Below the pieces are notes generated by a model. That model searched no databases and was not told the origin of the DNA. It saw only the letters and a program-made list of their open reading frames with translations. From NCBI GenBank assembly GCA_012517935.1, contig JAAYUA010000108.1, positions 1 through 38,450 on the forward strand: a stretch of DNA of 38,450 nt, read 5' to 3'. Shown here piece by piece: positions 20,739 to 28,974 of the stretch (position 1 is the first letter of the stretch; each line of letters begins with the position of its first letter). The DNA comes from Acetobacter sp. Lineage in GTDB: Bacteria > Pseudomonadota > Alphaproteobacteria > Acetobacterales > Acetobacteraceae. The translations under genes and the position numbers were made by a program.

Positions 20739-23477
20739 ATGTCATCAAAGTTTCGTTCTTCCGTACACACCTCCACGCAACGCACGACATCCCCATTCAG
20801 AGCACGCTTTCTGGCGCTTGGTTTTTACACAGCCCTGTGCAGTGTCGTCTCCATCCCTGTTCTGAACACAACGGCCTGCGCTGCAAGCACGGTGCAGCAA
20901 CCCGTCCATGCCACACTCCCCAATGGGCTTCGCGTGGTGATCGTTCCAGACGCCCTCGCTCCCGTGGTTACAACCGAACTGAACTATCTGACAGGTTCAG
21001 CTGAAGCCCCAAAAGGCTTCCCGGGCACCGCGCATGCACTGGAACACATGATGTTCCGTGGTTCAAATGGATTGGACAAGGACCAGCTTTCCACCATCGG
21101 AGCACGTCTTGGCGGCAGTTATAATGCCGACACCACTGAAGACGTCACGCAATATTTCTACACAGCCCCGGCTGAGGATCTTCCCATCCTTCTGAAAATC
21201 GAAGCTCTTCGGATGAACGGTCTGACACTCTCCCAAGCAGACTGGGAAAAAGAACGTGGCGCTATTTCACAGGAAGTATCACGGGATCTGTCCAGTCCGA
21301 GCTACCGTTATATTTCCCAGTTGCAGGGCATTCTGTTCAAAAATACACCTTACGAATTTGACGCCCTTGGATCCCGTCCATCCTTCGACAAGACAGATGC
21401 AGCTCTTCTCAAAAAGTTTTACAAAACATGGTATGCTCCGAATAACGCCATTCTGGTGATCACCGGTGATGTCGATCCGGAAAAAACACTTCAGCAGATC
21501 CGCGATATCTTCGGCCCCATTCCCTCCCGCAAACTACCAGAACCCGCTATTGTCAAACCCGGACCTGTCCCTGCAAAAACACTGAATATTCCGACGAATT
21601 ACCCCGTCAGCTTTGCAACCATTGCCTTCCCGATGCCCGGCATGACATCGAAAGATTTCGCAACTGCCGATATCCTCTCCGATGTTCTCGGCAGTCAGCG
21701 CGGGGCACTTTACCAACTGGTTCCAGCCGGCAAGGCGCTGTTTGCCGGTTTTGAATTTGCACCAAAAAAACAGGCAGGTTTCGGCATCGCGATCGCGGCT
21801 TTCCCGAAAGGCGGGAACGCCAAGGAAAGCCTGGATAATATTCAGAACATTCTTGCAGAAATCAAAAATAAAGGCGTTCCTGCCGATCTGGTCGAAGCCG
21901 CCAAACGTCGATCAATCTCGGAGCTTGGTTTCTCTGCCAATTCAATCAGCGGCCTTGCATCAGTCTGGTCGACAGCCTTGGCCTTCCAGAATCTGACATC
22001 GCCGGATGAAATGATCGCGGCCTATCAATCCGTCACCCCTGAAGACGTAAATCATCTGGCTTCACATATTCTGGACCCCGCGCACGCAGTAACCGCAATT
22101 CTCACACCAGAAGAATCAGGCAAACCGGTTGCTGGCGCTGGCTTCGGCGGCGCTGAATCATTCGGCGGCGCACCTGAAAAACCTGTTACTCTTCCTGAAT
22201 GGGCTGAAGCAGCACTTTCCACACCCACATTACCCCCGGCCGCCCCGGCACCTTCTGTTTTCAAGCTTGATAATGGTCTGTCATTGATCGTGCGTCCGGC
22301 CCATGTGAGCCATACAATCCAGTTATCCGGCATGATCCAGACAGAACCTGCCCTGCAGGAACCCGCAGGGCAGGAAGGCGTCAGCGGCATTGTCGATGAA
22401 CTGTTCAGCTATGGAACCTCCACCCATGATCGTCTGGCTTTCCGTAAAGCGCTTGATGACATCCCCGCCTGGGAAAGTGCCGGCTCGGGTTTCTCACTGA
22501 GAGCTTCAACTGAAAATTTCCCCGCCGCCATGACTCTTCTGGCAGAAAATGAACTCCATCCGGCTTTCCCTGAGCAGGCTTTCACCATTGTGCGCCAGCA
22601 AAATGCACAGGCTCAGGCCGGAGTTCTCAAATCCCCTGCCTATCTGTTCGAGCGTGCCATCACAACAGCAGTGAACCCACCGAACGATCCAACATTGCGT
22701 CAGACAACGCCTTCGACGATCATGTCGATCACTCTCAATGATGTGCGGGATTATTACAAAAAGACTTTCCGTCCGGATATGACCACAATCGTCATCACCG
22801 GTGACATTACTCCCCAAAAGGCGTTGGACATCACACGACGCGAATTCGGAACATGGAAAGCCTCTGGTCCAAAACCCGATATCAATCTTCCAAAACGTCC
22901 CGATAACAAAGCAACAAACGCTCATGTGCCGGACAGCAGCAGTGTTCAGGACACCGTTGTTCTGGCGGAAAGTATTGGCAACATGGATGCGTCCAATCCG
23001 GAACGCTACTTCCTTCAACTGGGCGATGAAGTGCTGGGCGACGGTTTCTCATCCCGCCTCTATCGCGACCTGCGTGTCAAAAACGGTTATGTTTATACTG
23101 TCAGCAGTGGTTTGAGTTTCAGCCGCACACGCGCCGGATACTCCATCAGCTTTGGTGCCGATCCGGACAAAGTCGGAGCAGCAGCACGCCTTGCTCTGAA
23201 AAATCTTGAAGATATGCAAAGCCAATTCGTCACGGACAGTGAACTGAATATCGCAAAATCATCGATTCTTCGAAGCCTGCCCCTGCAACAAGCCAGTCTT
23301 GACTCCATTGCCAGCCACTACCTTGGTCTGACGTCTCTGGATCTCCCCTTGAACCAGTCAGATATCGCAGCCAAAATTTACTATGACGCAACGGTCGAAA
23401 ATATTCGGGATGCATGGAAGAAATATCTTCGCCCCGCTGATTTCGCGACCGTCATCAAGGGACCAGCCGTCAAATAG
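20739..23477 (+). CDS. M16 family zinc peptidase, two-domain, exported
   Basis: 912 aa. An N-terminal signal peptide (hydrophobic about 24-48, ending in ACA-AS) predicts periplasmic export. The inverted zinc motif HALEH (99-103) provides two His and the catalytic Glu; Glu179 in GAISQEV is at the right distance to be the third ligand. The second half (from about 500) repeats the M16 fold but has a degenerate site (GIVDEL in place of HxxEH), and contains RDLRVKNGYVYTVSSG, the R/Y substrate-binding motif. Active-plus-inactive halves in one chain are normal for pitrilysin-like enzymes. A Gly/Ala/Pro-rich linker lies at about 460-500. Substrate is unknown. The ribosome site is AGGAA 10 nt before the ATG. 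Confidence 0.93.
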   Translation: MSSKFRSSVHTSTQRTTSPFRARFLALGFYTALCSVVSIPVLNTTACAASTVQQPVHATLPNGLRVVIVPDALAPVVTTELNYLTGSAEAPKGFPGTAHALEHMMFRGSNGLDKDQLSTIGARLGGSYNADTTEDVTQYFYTAPAEDLPILLKIEALRMNGLTLSQADWEKERGAISQEVSRDLSSPSYRYISQLQGILFKNTPYEFDALGSRPSFDKTDAALLKKFYKTWYAPNNAILVITGDVDPEKTLQQIRDIFGPIPSRKLPEPAIVKPGPVPAKTLNIPTNYPVSFATIAFPMPGMTSKDFATADILSDVLGSQRGALYQLVPAGKALFAGFEFAPKKQAGFGIAIAAFPKGGNAKESLDNIQNILAEIKNKGVPADLVEAAKRRSISELGFSANSISGLASVWSTALAFQNLTSPDEMIAAYQSVTPEDVNHLASHILDPAHAVTAILTPEESGKPVAGAGFGGAESFGGAPEKPVTLPEWAEAALSTPTLPPAAPAPSVFKLDNGLSLIVRPAHVSHTIQLSGMIQTEPALQEPAGQEGVSGIVDELFSYGTSTHDRLAFRKALDDIPAWESAGSGFSLRASTENFPAAMTLLAENELHPAFPEQAFTIVRQQNAQAQAGVLKSPAYLFERAITTAVNPPNDPTLRQTTPSTIMSITLNDVRDYYKKTFRPDMTTIVITGDITPQKALDITRREFGTWKASGPKPDINLPKRPDNKATNAHVPDSSSVQDTVVLAESIGNMDASNPERYFLQLGDEVLGDGFSSRLYRDLRVKNGYVYTVSSGLSFSRTRAGYSISFGADPDKVGAAARLALKNLEDMQSQFVTDSELNIAKSSILRSLPLQQASLDSIASHYLGLTSLDLPLNQSDIAAKIYYDATVENIRDAWKKYLRPADFATVIKGPAVK

Positions 23478-23645
23478 TCTGACTTTCCGTCTTCCTTGAC
23501 GAGATCGGCGGATGATGTCGGACGTTCTCCGGGATCATCCGTAACAGACTGAATACACATGGTTCCATTCAGTTACTGAAGAGAAAAATATCTGTCACTG
23601 AAAGGCTGTTTTCTCGCAAGTAACCCTATCGTCGATGAGTTCTGA
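23478..23645 (+). other. Spacer with two hairpins between M16 peptidase and lipoprotein
   Basis: GGATGAT...ATCATCC (23510-23540, 7-bp arms plus inner CGGA/TCCG) and ACTGAAT...ATTCAGT (23548-23573, 7-bp arms). Neither is followed by a T tract, so they are poor intrinsic terminators. A 14-mer at 23583-23596 is also found upstream of the peptidase gene. Confidence 0.4.
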
Positions 23646-24077
23646 ATGTCACCACGTCTTCTTGCCTCTCCACTGCTGCTCGTTCTGCTCACCTCCTGTG
23701 CACAAGATCGGATTGATGGTTGCCAACGGCATCACCGTTCCAGTGGTTTAAACAGAACCGGGGCAGAATTTATGCAAGGGGCCGGTATGCTCGGAGGTAT
23801 GGCTGGCGGCATGGTTGGCGGTGTCGCCGGGTCGGCTATCGGAATGGGGATGCATGGCCTGACAGGATTGACAGGCATGGGAGGAGGCCCCGGAAACAAC
23901 AAGCCCGGTGGAATGGGGGACGCCCCTGACGCGGATGAACCCGCACCATGCGCCTCCTCTTCTCCCCCGCCATCCATCCCTGGAGCCAACAACGGCTCTA
24001 CGACCAGCACCAGTCGTCCCTCTTCAATGCCCCTCACGACTGAGGAAGAAAAAATTACGTTCAGTGAAGATAAATAG
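23646..24077 (+). CDS. Small Gly/Met-rich lipoprotein, unknown function
   Basis: 143 aa. The N-terminus has a signal with lipobox LTSC (Cys18), so the mature protein should be lipid-anchored, probably in the outer membrane or periplasm. After a His/Arg-rich patch (CQRHHRS), residues about 45-90 are a Gly/Met-rich stretch (GGMAGGMVGGVAGSAIGMG) resembling glycine-zipper segments; the tail is Ser/Pro/Thr-rich and probably disordered. Two Cys remain (26 and about 101). I do not recognise the family. The ribosome site is weak (GATGAG). Confidence 0.7.
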   Translation: MSPRLLASPLLLVLLTSCAQDRIDGCQRHHRSSGLNRTGAEFMQGAGMLGGMAGGMVGGVAGSAIGMGMHGLTGLTGMGGGPGNNKPGGMGDAPDADEPAPCASSSPPPSIPGANNGSTTSTSRPSSMPLTTEEEKITFSEDK

Positions 24078-24226
24078 CCGACACCGTTCCTTCTTCCACT
24101 CTGTTTTCTGGATAGCGGATTTCAAGGACACGAAGAGTGCAGAAAATACACGAAGAAAGATGACGTCAGGACATATTCTTCATTACAATTACAGGAGGAG
24201 CCTTCTCACTCATAAGGATCAACTTC

Positions 24227-24709
24227 ATGGCCGACACAGCGAAATATCTTCTGAACCCGGGAGATCCTGCACCTTCGTTCAAAATGCCTGCAAGCAAAGG
24301 CCGCACTGTGGCATCTGACGATCTTAAAGGCCGTCCCTACCTGCTTTATTTCTATCCAAAGGCTGATACGCCCGGCTGCACAACGCAAGCCTGCGGCATA
24401 CAGGAAGCCTTACCCAGCCTGAAAAAGCTTAACCTTACCGTCATTGGCGTCAGCCCTGACCAAATGCCAGCCATTGAAAAATTCGCTGACAAATACGGTC
24501 TCGAATTTCCTCTCGCCAGCGATGAAACGCACGCCGTTGCAGAGGCCTACGGAGTATGGGTTGAAAAATCGATGTATGGGAAAAAATATTTTGGAATGGA
24601 GCGTTCCTCATTCCTTGTCGATGCAGATGGATGCATTCGTAATATCTGGCGCAAGGTCAAGCCAGCAGAACATGCAGCAGACGTCGAAGCTGCAGCGCAA
24701 GCATTGTAA
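24227..24709 (+). CDS. bcp: Thioredoxin-dependent peroxiredoxin, Bcp/PrxQ type
   Basis: Reduces hydrogen peroxide and organic hydroperoxides with thioredoxin as donor. 160 aa with the PrxQ signature YFYPKADTPGCTTQAC; the peroxidatic Cys is 51 and the resolving Cys 56 (C-x4-C, the atypical 2-Cys arrangement). VIGVSPD and FPLASDE follow as in the family, and SSFLVDADGCIRNIWRKVK near the end. AAGGA precedes the ATG by 8 nt. Single gene. Confidence 0.95.
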   Translation: MADTAKYLLNPGDPAPSFKMPASKGRTVASDDLKGRPYLLYFYPKADTPGCTTQACGIQEALPSLKKLNLTVIGVSPDQMPAIEKFADKYGLEFPLASDETHAVAEAYGVWVEKSMYGKKYFGMERSSFLVDADGCIRNIWRKVKPAEHAADVEAAAQAL

Positions 24710-25144
24710 AACATTTTCCTGATCGAGGCTGAAAAGTCGCTATCAGGTCTTTTCTGACTCTCACCCTCCATCGGAACATGTTTTAGAAAAGGAGCGGGTT
24801 TTCCAAACCCTCCTTTTCTATATTACTGCCGTTCATAACGTGTCAGACTGAGCTAACTGGCACATTCTGATGCGCCACTGATGGGCGCAGGCACGGGAAC
24901 CTCAATGCTTCCGATCAGAGACAATCGATGAAGCTCGGATGTCATATCTCATTCTGATTTCCTGTGTCGCTACGCCTCTCTACTGGCTCAGAACACAAAA
25001 ACTCAGCACGTTCTAACTCGCGTTTCCCAAATGTAACCAAATACCTAAGCAAGAGTGAAACATGCAGGAAAAATCCGCCATGAATGCTCATTGCGCAGTG
25101 CGTTGATTCATCAAAATTAAGAATATGCAGTCTGATTTGAAAAC
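24710..25144. other. Gene-free stretch downstream of bcp
   Basis: 435 bp holding the bcp terminator (separate entry) and a short hairpin TGCGCC-actgatg-GGCGCA (24871-24889). No tRNA fold, no coding frame with a plausible ribosome site, and no repeats were recognised. A minus-strand frame at 24942-25163 runs through the 25145-25185 terminator and is not believed. Confidence 0.5.
24784..24820 (+). terminator. Hairpin/terminator downstream of bcp
   Basis: AGAAAAGGA (24785-24793) pairs with TCCTTTTCT (24811-24819), and GGGTTT (24796-24801) pairs with AAACCC (24805-24810) around loop TCC; a two-base GC bulge separates the two helices. The T-rich 3' arm followed by ATATT resembles an intrinsic terminator, about 75 nt past the bcp stop. 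Confidence 0.6.
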
Positions 25145-25185
25145 AAAAAAGGGACTTAGCCACTCCCTGACTAAGTCCCTTTTTC
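25145..25185 (-). terminator. Terminator downstream of the UPF0391 gene, probably bidirectional
   Basis: GGGACTTAG (25151-25159) pairs with CTAAGTCCC (25171-25179), extended by five A-T pairs on each side; T tracts stand on both strands. It lies 14 bp after the stop of the minus-strand gene. Confidence 0.88.
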
Positions 25186-25198
25186 TCAGATCAAAAGA

Positions 25199-25378
25199 CT
25201 ATTTGCCGGCAATAGCACTGCCGGCAAGCAATCCAAGAACAAGCAGAACAATAAAAATAACAATGGCGATGAAAAACAGGATTTTTGCCATCCCAGCGGC
25301 AGCACTGGAAATACCACCGAAGCCGAATAGCCCCGCTATCAGAGAAACAATCAGAAAAAACAAAGCTAACTTTAGCAT
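25199..25378 (-). CDS. UPF0391 (DUF1328/YtjA-like) membrane peptide
   Basis: 59 aa, two hydrophobic segments. The minus strand reads [20 protein letters not shown], then [20 protein letters not shown] and a hydrophobic end closing AGSAIAGK. This is the compact YtjA/DUF1328 family pattern. AGGGAGA lies 7 nt upstream of the ATG, and a strong terminator follows the stop. Inner-membrane location is expected; members are often stress-induced but no function is established. Lies 68 bp downstream of another small membrane-protein gene on the same strand. Confidence 0.85.
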   Translation of the reverse strand: MLKLALFFLIVSLIAGLFGFGGISSAAAGMAKILFFIAIVIFIVLLVLGLLAGSAIAGK

Positions 25379-25446
25379 AACAAATCTCCCTTATTCCTGG
25401 ATTTTGCGCTCTCGTAACTTTGAATTAATCTATTCCGTTTCCAAAC

Positions 25447-25695
25447 TTATTTTGTCAAATTCCGCTTTCGCAGAAAACATACACCGCCAAATATGCTCAG
25501 AAACATGATGAACAGAGCCAAAATCGGACGATCTACAGCGACATCCCCGACAGAAGCCGCGATATCTCCATAAAGTCGAGCACAGTTCGTGCGACGTTTC
25601 CTCAGCCAGGAAACAAACTGCCCATCGACCCCATCCAAAAGTCGATCAACATTATCTTCAGGCAGCATATCCATGTGAGAGAGTTCCGTCATCAT
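25447..25695 (-). CDS. Small single-span membrane protein, unknown
   Basis: 82 aa. A hydrophilic N-terminal part (with WLRKRRTNCARLYG) is followed by one transmembrane segment (about residues 57-76, DRPILALFIMFLSIFGGVCF) and a positively charged end (RKRN). The arrangement recalls small C-tail-anchored proteins of the YqjD/ElaB kind, but I see no firm match. AAGGAA stands 5 nt before the ATG, which is good support for expression. It is likely co-transcribed with the UPF0391 gene downstream. Confidence 0.65.
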   Translation of the reverse strand: MMTELSHMDMLPEDNVDRLLDGVDGQFVSWLRKRRTNCARLYGDIAASVGDVAVDRPILALFIMFLSIFGGVCFLRKRNLTK

Positions 25696-25776
25696 ATGTT
25701 TCCTTCAAAATCGAAGAATCTCACCTATCGACAAATTTCATACAAGGTATTTGCCGCAAAATGATCATTCTCAAAA

Positions 25777-25995
25777 TCAACGAAAACCCGAGCAGGAATG
25801 CTCCCGATCACAGCGTTTCGCGCTTTTGAACGCCTCTACATCGTTCATCTTAAAAGCTTTTTCGGCAATTCTATCGGATGCTTGGCCCGTCCAACAGAGC
25901 CATGCATAACGTCCGGATTCATCCTTCTTTCCATGGTGGTGAAAACACCACTCTTTGCATTCCCAGCTATTCTCAAAACTATCCGAGGGAAACAT
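25777..25995 (-). CDS. Hypothetical Trp/Cys-rich small protein, doubtful
   Basis: 72 aa, with four Trp, clustered His (FHHHGKKDESGR) and AEKAFKMNDVEAFKSAKR. The composition looks more protein-like than an accidental frame, with W/C/H pairs in WECKEWC and WLCWTG. Against it: no ribosome site is visible before the ATG, no family is recognised, and a similar-length frame exists on the opposite strand. Could be a real accessory gene or a decayed fragment. Confidence 0.35.
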   Translation of the reverse strand: MFPSDSFENSWECKEWCFHHHGKKDESGRYAWLCWTGQASDRIAEKAFKMNDVEAFKSAKRCDREHSCSGFR

Positions 25996-26310
25996 GATGT
26001 GGAACAGCGGATGGTCTTACAGAATTAGTAGCTCTGAGCAACCAGAACCCAAGCACTATATAAGGAGCGACTTTTTGTAGCTTCGTGCTGCATCCGGCCA
26101 GAAAAAGCTCCGTTGAACGAACTTCTATTTAGAGAACAAACCGCTCATCGCATCTGAATCGCTCAAAAAACTTTCTTCCTCCATTAGAAGCAGAGCTCAC
26201 ATCATTGCCAGCACAGAACTGAAGTGAAAGTTTTGCGAATTCCATCCCGGCATGATCACATCAGAGGACGCATATAAGGAACACCCTCCGTCATGCTATG
26301 ATCGCGACAA
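25996..26310. other. Gene-free stretch before the ribosomal-operon terminator
   Basis: No credible CDS. There is a long-range inverted repeat: GGAGC with TTTTT, then AAAAA with GCTCC (26063-26112), enclosing an inner GTAGC-ttcgt-GCTGC hairpin (one G-U). It is preceded by TATATA. This could be the remnant of a small RNA gene, but no family is recognised. Confidence 0.3.
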
Positions 26311-26339
26311 CAAAAAAGGCGGCCCGAAAGCCGCCTTTT
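26311..26339 (-). terminator. Terminator of the S10-spc-alpha operon
   Basis: GGCGGC (26318-26323) pairs with GCCGCC (26330-26335), extended by four A-T pairs; on the minus strand a T6 tail follows. It is 30 bp after the rplQ stop and ends the ribosomal operon. Confidence 0.92.
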
Positions 26340-26368
26340 CATCACCGTATTATCACAGCACCTGAGAA

Positions 26369-26794
26369 TCAGGCAGCCAGATCAGCTTCAGCTGAAACTT
26401 CCGGCTTCGGGCCACTATCCTGGCCTTTGGCAGAAACGTCACGGTCAATAAGCTCGATGACAGCCATATCAGCTGCATCACCATAACGAACGCCAGCCTT
26501 CAGAACACGGGTGTAACCACCAGTGCGAGCCTTGTAACGATCAGCAACTGTCGAAAACAGCTTGCTGACAATCGTTTCGTCCTGAAGCTGAGCAAACGCC
26601 TGACGACGAGCGTGCAGATCTCCACGCTTGCCAAGAGAAATCAGCTTCTCAACAACAGGGCGAAGCTCTTTGGCTTTCGGCAGAGTCGTTGTGATCTGCT
26701 CATGCTTGATAAGGGCAACAGCCATGTTACGGAACATGGCAGCGCGATGAGTGGAGGTTACGCCGAGCTTCCGACCGGCAACACCGTGACGCAT
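26369..26794 (-). CDS. rplQ: 50S ribosomal protein L17
   Basis: 141 aa, beginning [17 protein letters not shown] with the standard L17 core [20 protein letters not shown]. The C-terminal 20 residues are an acidic, Ala-rich extension (ending SAEADLAA). Last gene of the operon, 24 bp after rpoA; AGGAAG lies 8 nt before the ATG. Confidence 0.97.
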   Translation of the reverse strand: MRHGVAGRKLGVTSTHRAAMFRNMAVALIKHEQITTTLPKAKELRPVVEKLISLGKRGDLHARRQAFAQLQDETIVSKLFSTVADRYKARTGGYTRVLKAGVRYGDAADMAVIELIDRDVSAKGQDSGPKPEVSAEADLAA

Positions 26795-26818
26795 AATAAA
26801 ACTTCCTGTGTTATCGGA

Positions 26819-27838
26819 TCAGAAAGGCTCGTCGAGACGACGGGCCAGATCCTCGATGTTTTCCGGCGGCCATGCCGGAACATTCATACCAAGTGACAGA
26901 CCCATAGCGGTCAGCACTTCCTTGATTTCATTCAGTGACTTGCGACCAAAGTTCGGCGTACGAAGCATTTCCTGCTCCGTCTTCTGAACCAGATCACCAA
27001 TATAAATGATATTGTCGTTCTTCAGGCAATTTGCGGAACGTACGGAGAGCTCAAGCTCATCAACCTTACGCAGCAGATTACGATTGAACGGCAGATCATC
27101 TTCTGGCTCAGCAGGCTGAACCGGACGCGGCTCATCAAAGTTGATGAAGAGCTGTAGCTGATCCTGAAGAATGCGGGCGGCAAGAGCCACTGCATCTTCC
27201 GGCGTCACGGAACCATTGGTTTCAACTGTCAGAAGCAGACGATCATAGTCAGTTACCTGACCAACACGTGTCGGCTCAACCTTATATGAAACCCGTCTTA
27301 CCGGAGCGTAGATGGCATCGACTGGAATCAGGCCAATCGGAGCGTCTTCCGGACGGTTCGCAGCAGCAGGGACATATCCCTTGCCGATATTAACCGTGAA
27401 TTCCATGCCCAGCTTCACGCCTTCATCCAGCGTGCAGATAACCAGATCCGGATTCATGATCTCAATGCCATGACCCGTCTGGATCTGACTTGCACGGACC
27501 TCGCCCGGGCCGACAGCCGTCAGAACCATGCGCTTCGGACCTTCGCCGTGCATTGTCAGTGCAAGCTGCTTGATATTCAGGACGATGTCCGTAACATCTT
27601 CGCGCACACCAGGCACAGACGAAAATTCATGCAAAACGCCATCGATCTGGATTGCTGTGATCGCGGCGCCCTGAAGCGAAGATAGGAGAACACGACGAAG
27701 CGCATTGCCCAGCGTCATACCAAAACCACGCTCAAGCGGTTCTGCAACGATGGTGGCGACATGCGAACGTGATGCGCCGGACTGCACTTCCAGCTTTTCC
27801 GGCTTGATCAGGGACTGCCAGTTTTTCTGGAGGACCAA
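26819..27838 (-). CDS. rpoA: DNA-directed RNA polymerase alpha subunit
   Basis: Scaffold of RNA polymerase, 339 aa. The N-terminal assembly domain shows [24 protein letters not shown]; the C-terminal domain shows [11 protein letters not shown] (promoter UP-element Arg) and [16 protein letters not shown]. The start codon is TTG: the protein opens [16 protein letters not shown] as in relatives, no ATG or GTG lies in frame near, and AAAGG stands 10 nt upstream. It follows a 111-bp hairpin-rich gap after rpsK; rpsD, found here in E. coli, is absent, as usual in alphaproteobacteria. Confidence 0.97.
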   Translation of the reverse strand: MVLQKNWQSLIKPEKLEVQSGASRSHVATIVAEPLERGFGMTLGNALRRVLLSSLQGAAITAIQIDGVLHEFSSVPGVREDVTDIVLNIKQLALTMHGEGPKRMVLTAVGPGEVRASQIQTGHGIEIMNPDLVICTLDEGVKLGMEFTVNIGKGYVPAAANRPEDAPIGLIPVDAIYAPVRRVSYKVEPTRVGQVTDYDRLLLTVETNGSVTPEDAVALAARILQDQLQLFINFDEPRPVQPAEPEDDLPFNRNLLRKVDELELSVRSANCLKNDNIIYIGDLVQKTEQEMLRTPNFGRKSLNEIKEVLTAMGLSLGMNVPAWPPENIEDLARRLDEPF

Positions 27839-27863
27839 GGTGTCGGCCTTTCAAAAACAGGAA

Positions 27864-27941
27864 CCGCCGGATTCCGGCGGCGGGACCCCGGCTACGCCGG
27901 AGGATGGCAGAAGAAACATACGTGGCTTTCTGCCACGTATG
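27864..27941 (-). other. Three consecutive hairpins in the rpsK-rpoA spacer
   Basis: CATACGTGGC-tttct-GCCACGTATG (27917-27941) is a perfect 10-bp stem, followed on the minus strand by TTTCTTCT. Then CCGGC-tac-GCCGG (27888-27900), then CCGCCGGA-t-TCCGGCGG (27864-27880) followed by TTCCTGTTTTTG. All lie in the leader of rpoA. They may attenuate, stabilise mRNA ends or set rpoA dosage; the function is inferred. Confidence 0.6.
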
Positions 27942-27949
27942 CACCAGTC

Positions 27950-28342
27950 TCAGACGCGACGACGCTTCCGGGGACGGCAGCCGTTGTGCGGCACAGGCGT
28001 CAGGTCACGAATCGAAGAAATCGAGAACCCTACAGCCTGCAGAGCACGGAGCGCGCTTTCACGTCCCGAACCTGGGCCTGACACTTCAATGTCAAGCGTC
28101 TCCATCCCGTGCTCACGTGCCTTGCGGCCCGCATCTTCAGCGGCAACCTGCGCAGCATACGGAGTGGATTTACGAGAACCCTTAAAGCCCTGAGCGCCAG
28201 CCGAAGACCACGCAATGGCATTACCCTGCGCATCGGAAATCGTGATCATCGTGTTGTTAAACGTCGACAGCACATGGGCCACGCCAGAAATAATGTTCTT
28301 GCGCTCTTTTTTACGGATACGAGGTGCGGCGGCCTTCGCCAT
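27950..28342 (-). CDS. rpsK: 30S ribosomal protein S11
   Basis: 130 aa with the S11 signatures [29 protein letters not shown] and the basic end [15 protein letters not shown]11 forms the platform of the small subunit. A spacer of 117 bp separates it from rpsM. Confidence 0.98.
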   Translation of the reverse strand: MAKAAAPRIRKKERKNIISGVAHVLSTFNNTMITISDAQGNAIAWSSAGAQGFKGSRKSTPYAAQVAAEDAGRKAREHGMETLDIEVSGPGSGRESALRALQAVGFSISSIRDLTPVPHNGCRPRKRRRV

Positions 28343-28382
28343 ATCTTATTGTCCTGCTCTCTGACTTCAGGGTGGATGAAAA

Positions 28383-28438
28383 TCCCCCTGGGGACGACCA
28401 GAGGGTCGTCCGGAATGGATGAAATAACCAGATTCCGG
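28383..28438 (-). other. Overlapping hairpins in the rpsM-rpsK spacer
   Basis: GGACGACC-agag-GGTCGTCC (28392-28411) is a perfect 8-bp stem. CCGGAAT...ATTCCGG (28410-28438) shares two bases with it, so the two compete at their junction. A short TCCC/GGGA pairing adjoins. On the rpsK transcript they lie 40-100 nt before the ATG. Confidence 0.55.
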
Positions 28439-28459
28439 AGAACCCCCCGGACACCCTTC

Positions 28460-28837
28460 TTAGCGGGTGACTTTCTTCTTGCCTGCAATCGCAACAGCCT
28501 TGCCCTTGCGGGTACGGGCATTGGTGTGCGTCCGCTGGCCATGGACAGGAAGTCCACGACGATGACGCAGGCCGCGATAGCAACCAAGGTCCATAAGACG
28601 CTTGATGTTCATCGCAACTTCACGACGAAGATCACCTTCAACGCGGTAATCTGCGTCAATGGTTTCACGAATCTTCGCGATTTCATCATCGCTCAGCTCG
28701 TTCACACGTCGTGCTTCGGGAATTTCCAGCTTCGAGCAGATCTGCTGCGCCTTCGAAGCCCCAATTCCGTAGATATATTGTAGTCCAATGACGACCCGCT
28801 TGTTGGTCGGGACATTTACGCCGGCAATACGCGCCAC
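28460..28837 (-). CDS. rpsM: 30S ribosomal protein S13
   Basis: 125 aa. The GTG at 28837 is taken as start because the product then begins [14 protein letters not shown] like other S13 and GAGGAG lies about 8 nt before it; an in-frame GTG three codons earlier would sit 1 nt from that ribosome site. GLQYIYGIG and [18 protein letters not shown] are the family signatures. A 137-bp gap follows adk. Confidence 0.97.
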   Translation of the reverse strand: MARIAGVNVPTNKRVVIGLQYIYGIGASKAQQICSKLEIPEARRVNELSDDEIAKIRETIDADYRVEGDLRREVAMNIKRLMDLGCYRGLRHRRGLPVHGQRTHTNARTRKGKAVAIAGKKKVTR

Positions 28838-28974
28838 GCCACACACTCCTCAAACACCCCAATTGGCGGGGCGTATCATTCCATTGCAGCCGCATATGAC
28901 GGCGCGTTCAGAGGGCGCGGAATAAACCACGCACCCTCACTGAGTCAATCGATCCTGATCACTTTTGCGTGATT
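28838..28974 (-). other. adk-rpsM spacer
   Basis: 137 bp. On the minus strand AGGGTGCG...CGCGCCCT forms an 8-bp stem with one G-U (28899-28924 region), and ATCAC-gcaaaa-GTGAT sits just after the adk stop. There is no T tract. It could hold a start for the downstream alpha genes but no promoter is assigned. Confidence 0.35.

Noticed and set aside
24840..24900. Possible tRNA-like fold
   Set aside because: Only a 6-bp hairpin exists; no acceptor stem, T-loop or CCA pattern can be made.
24942..25163. Minus-strand 73-codon frame
   Set aside because: It runs through the strong terminator at 25145-25185 and has no ribosome site.
25125..25508. Plus-strand 127-codon frame
   Set aside because: It is antisense to the UPF0391 gene and crosses its terminator, with no ribosome site.
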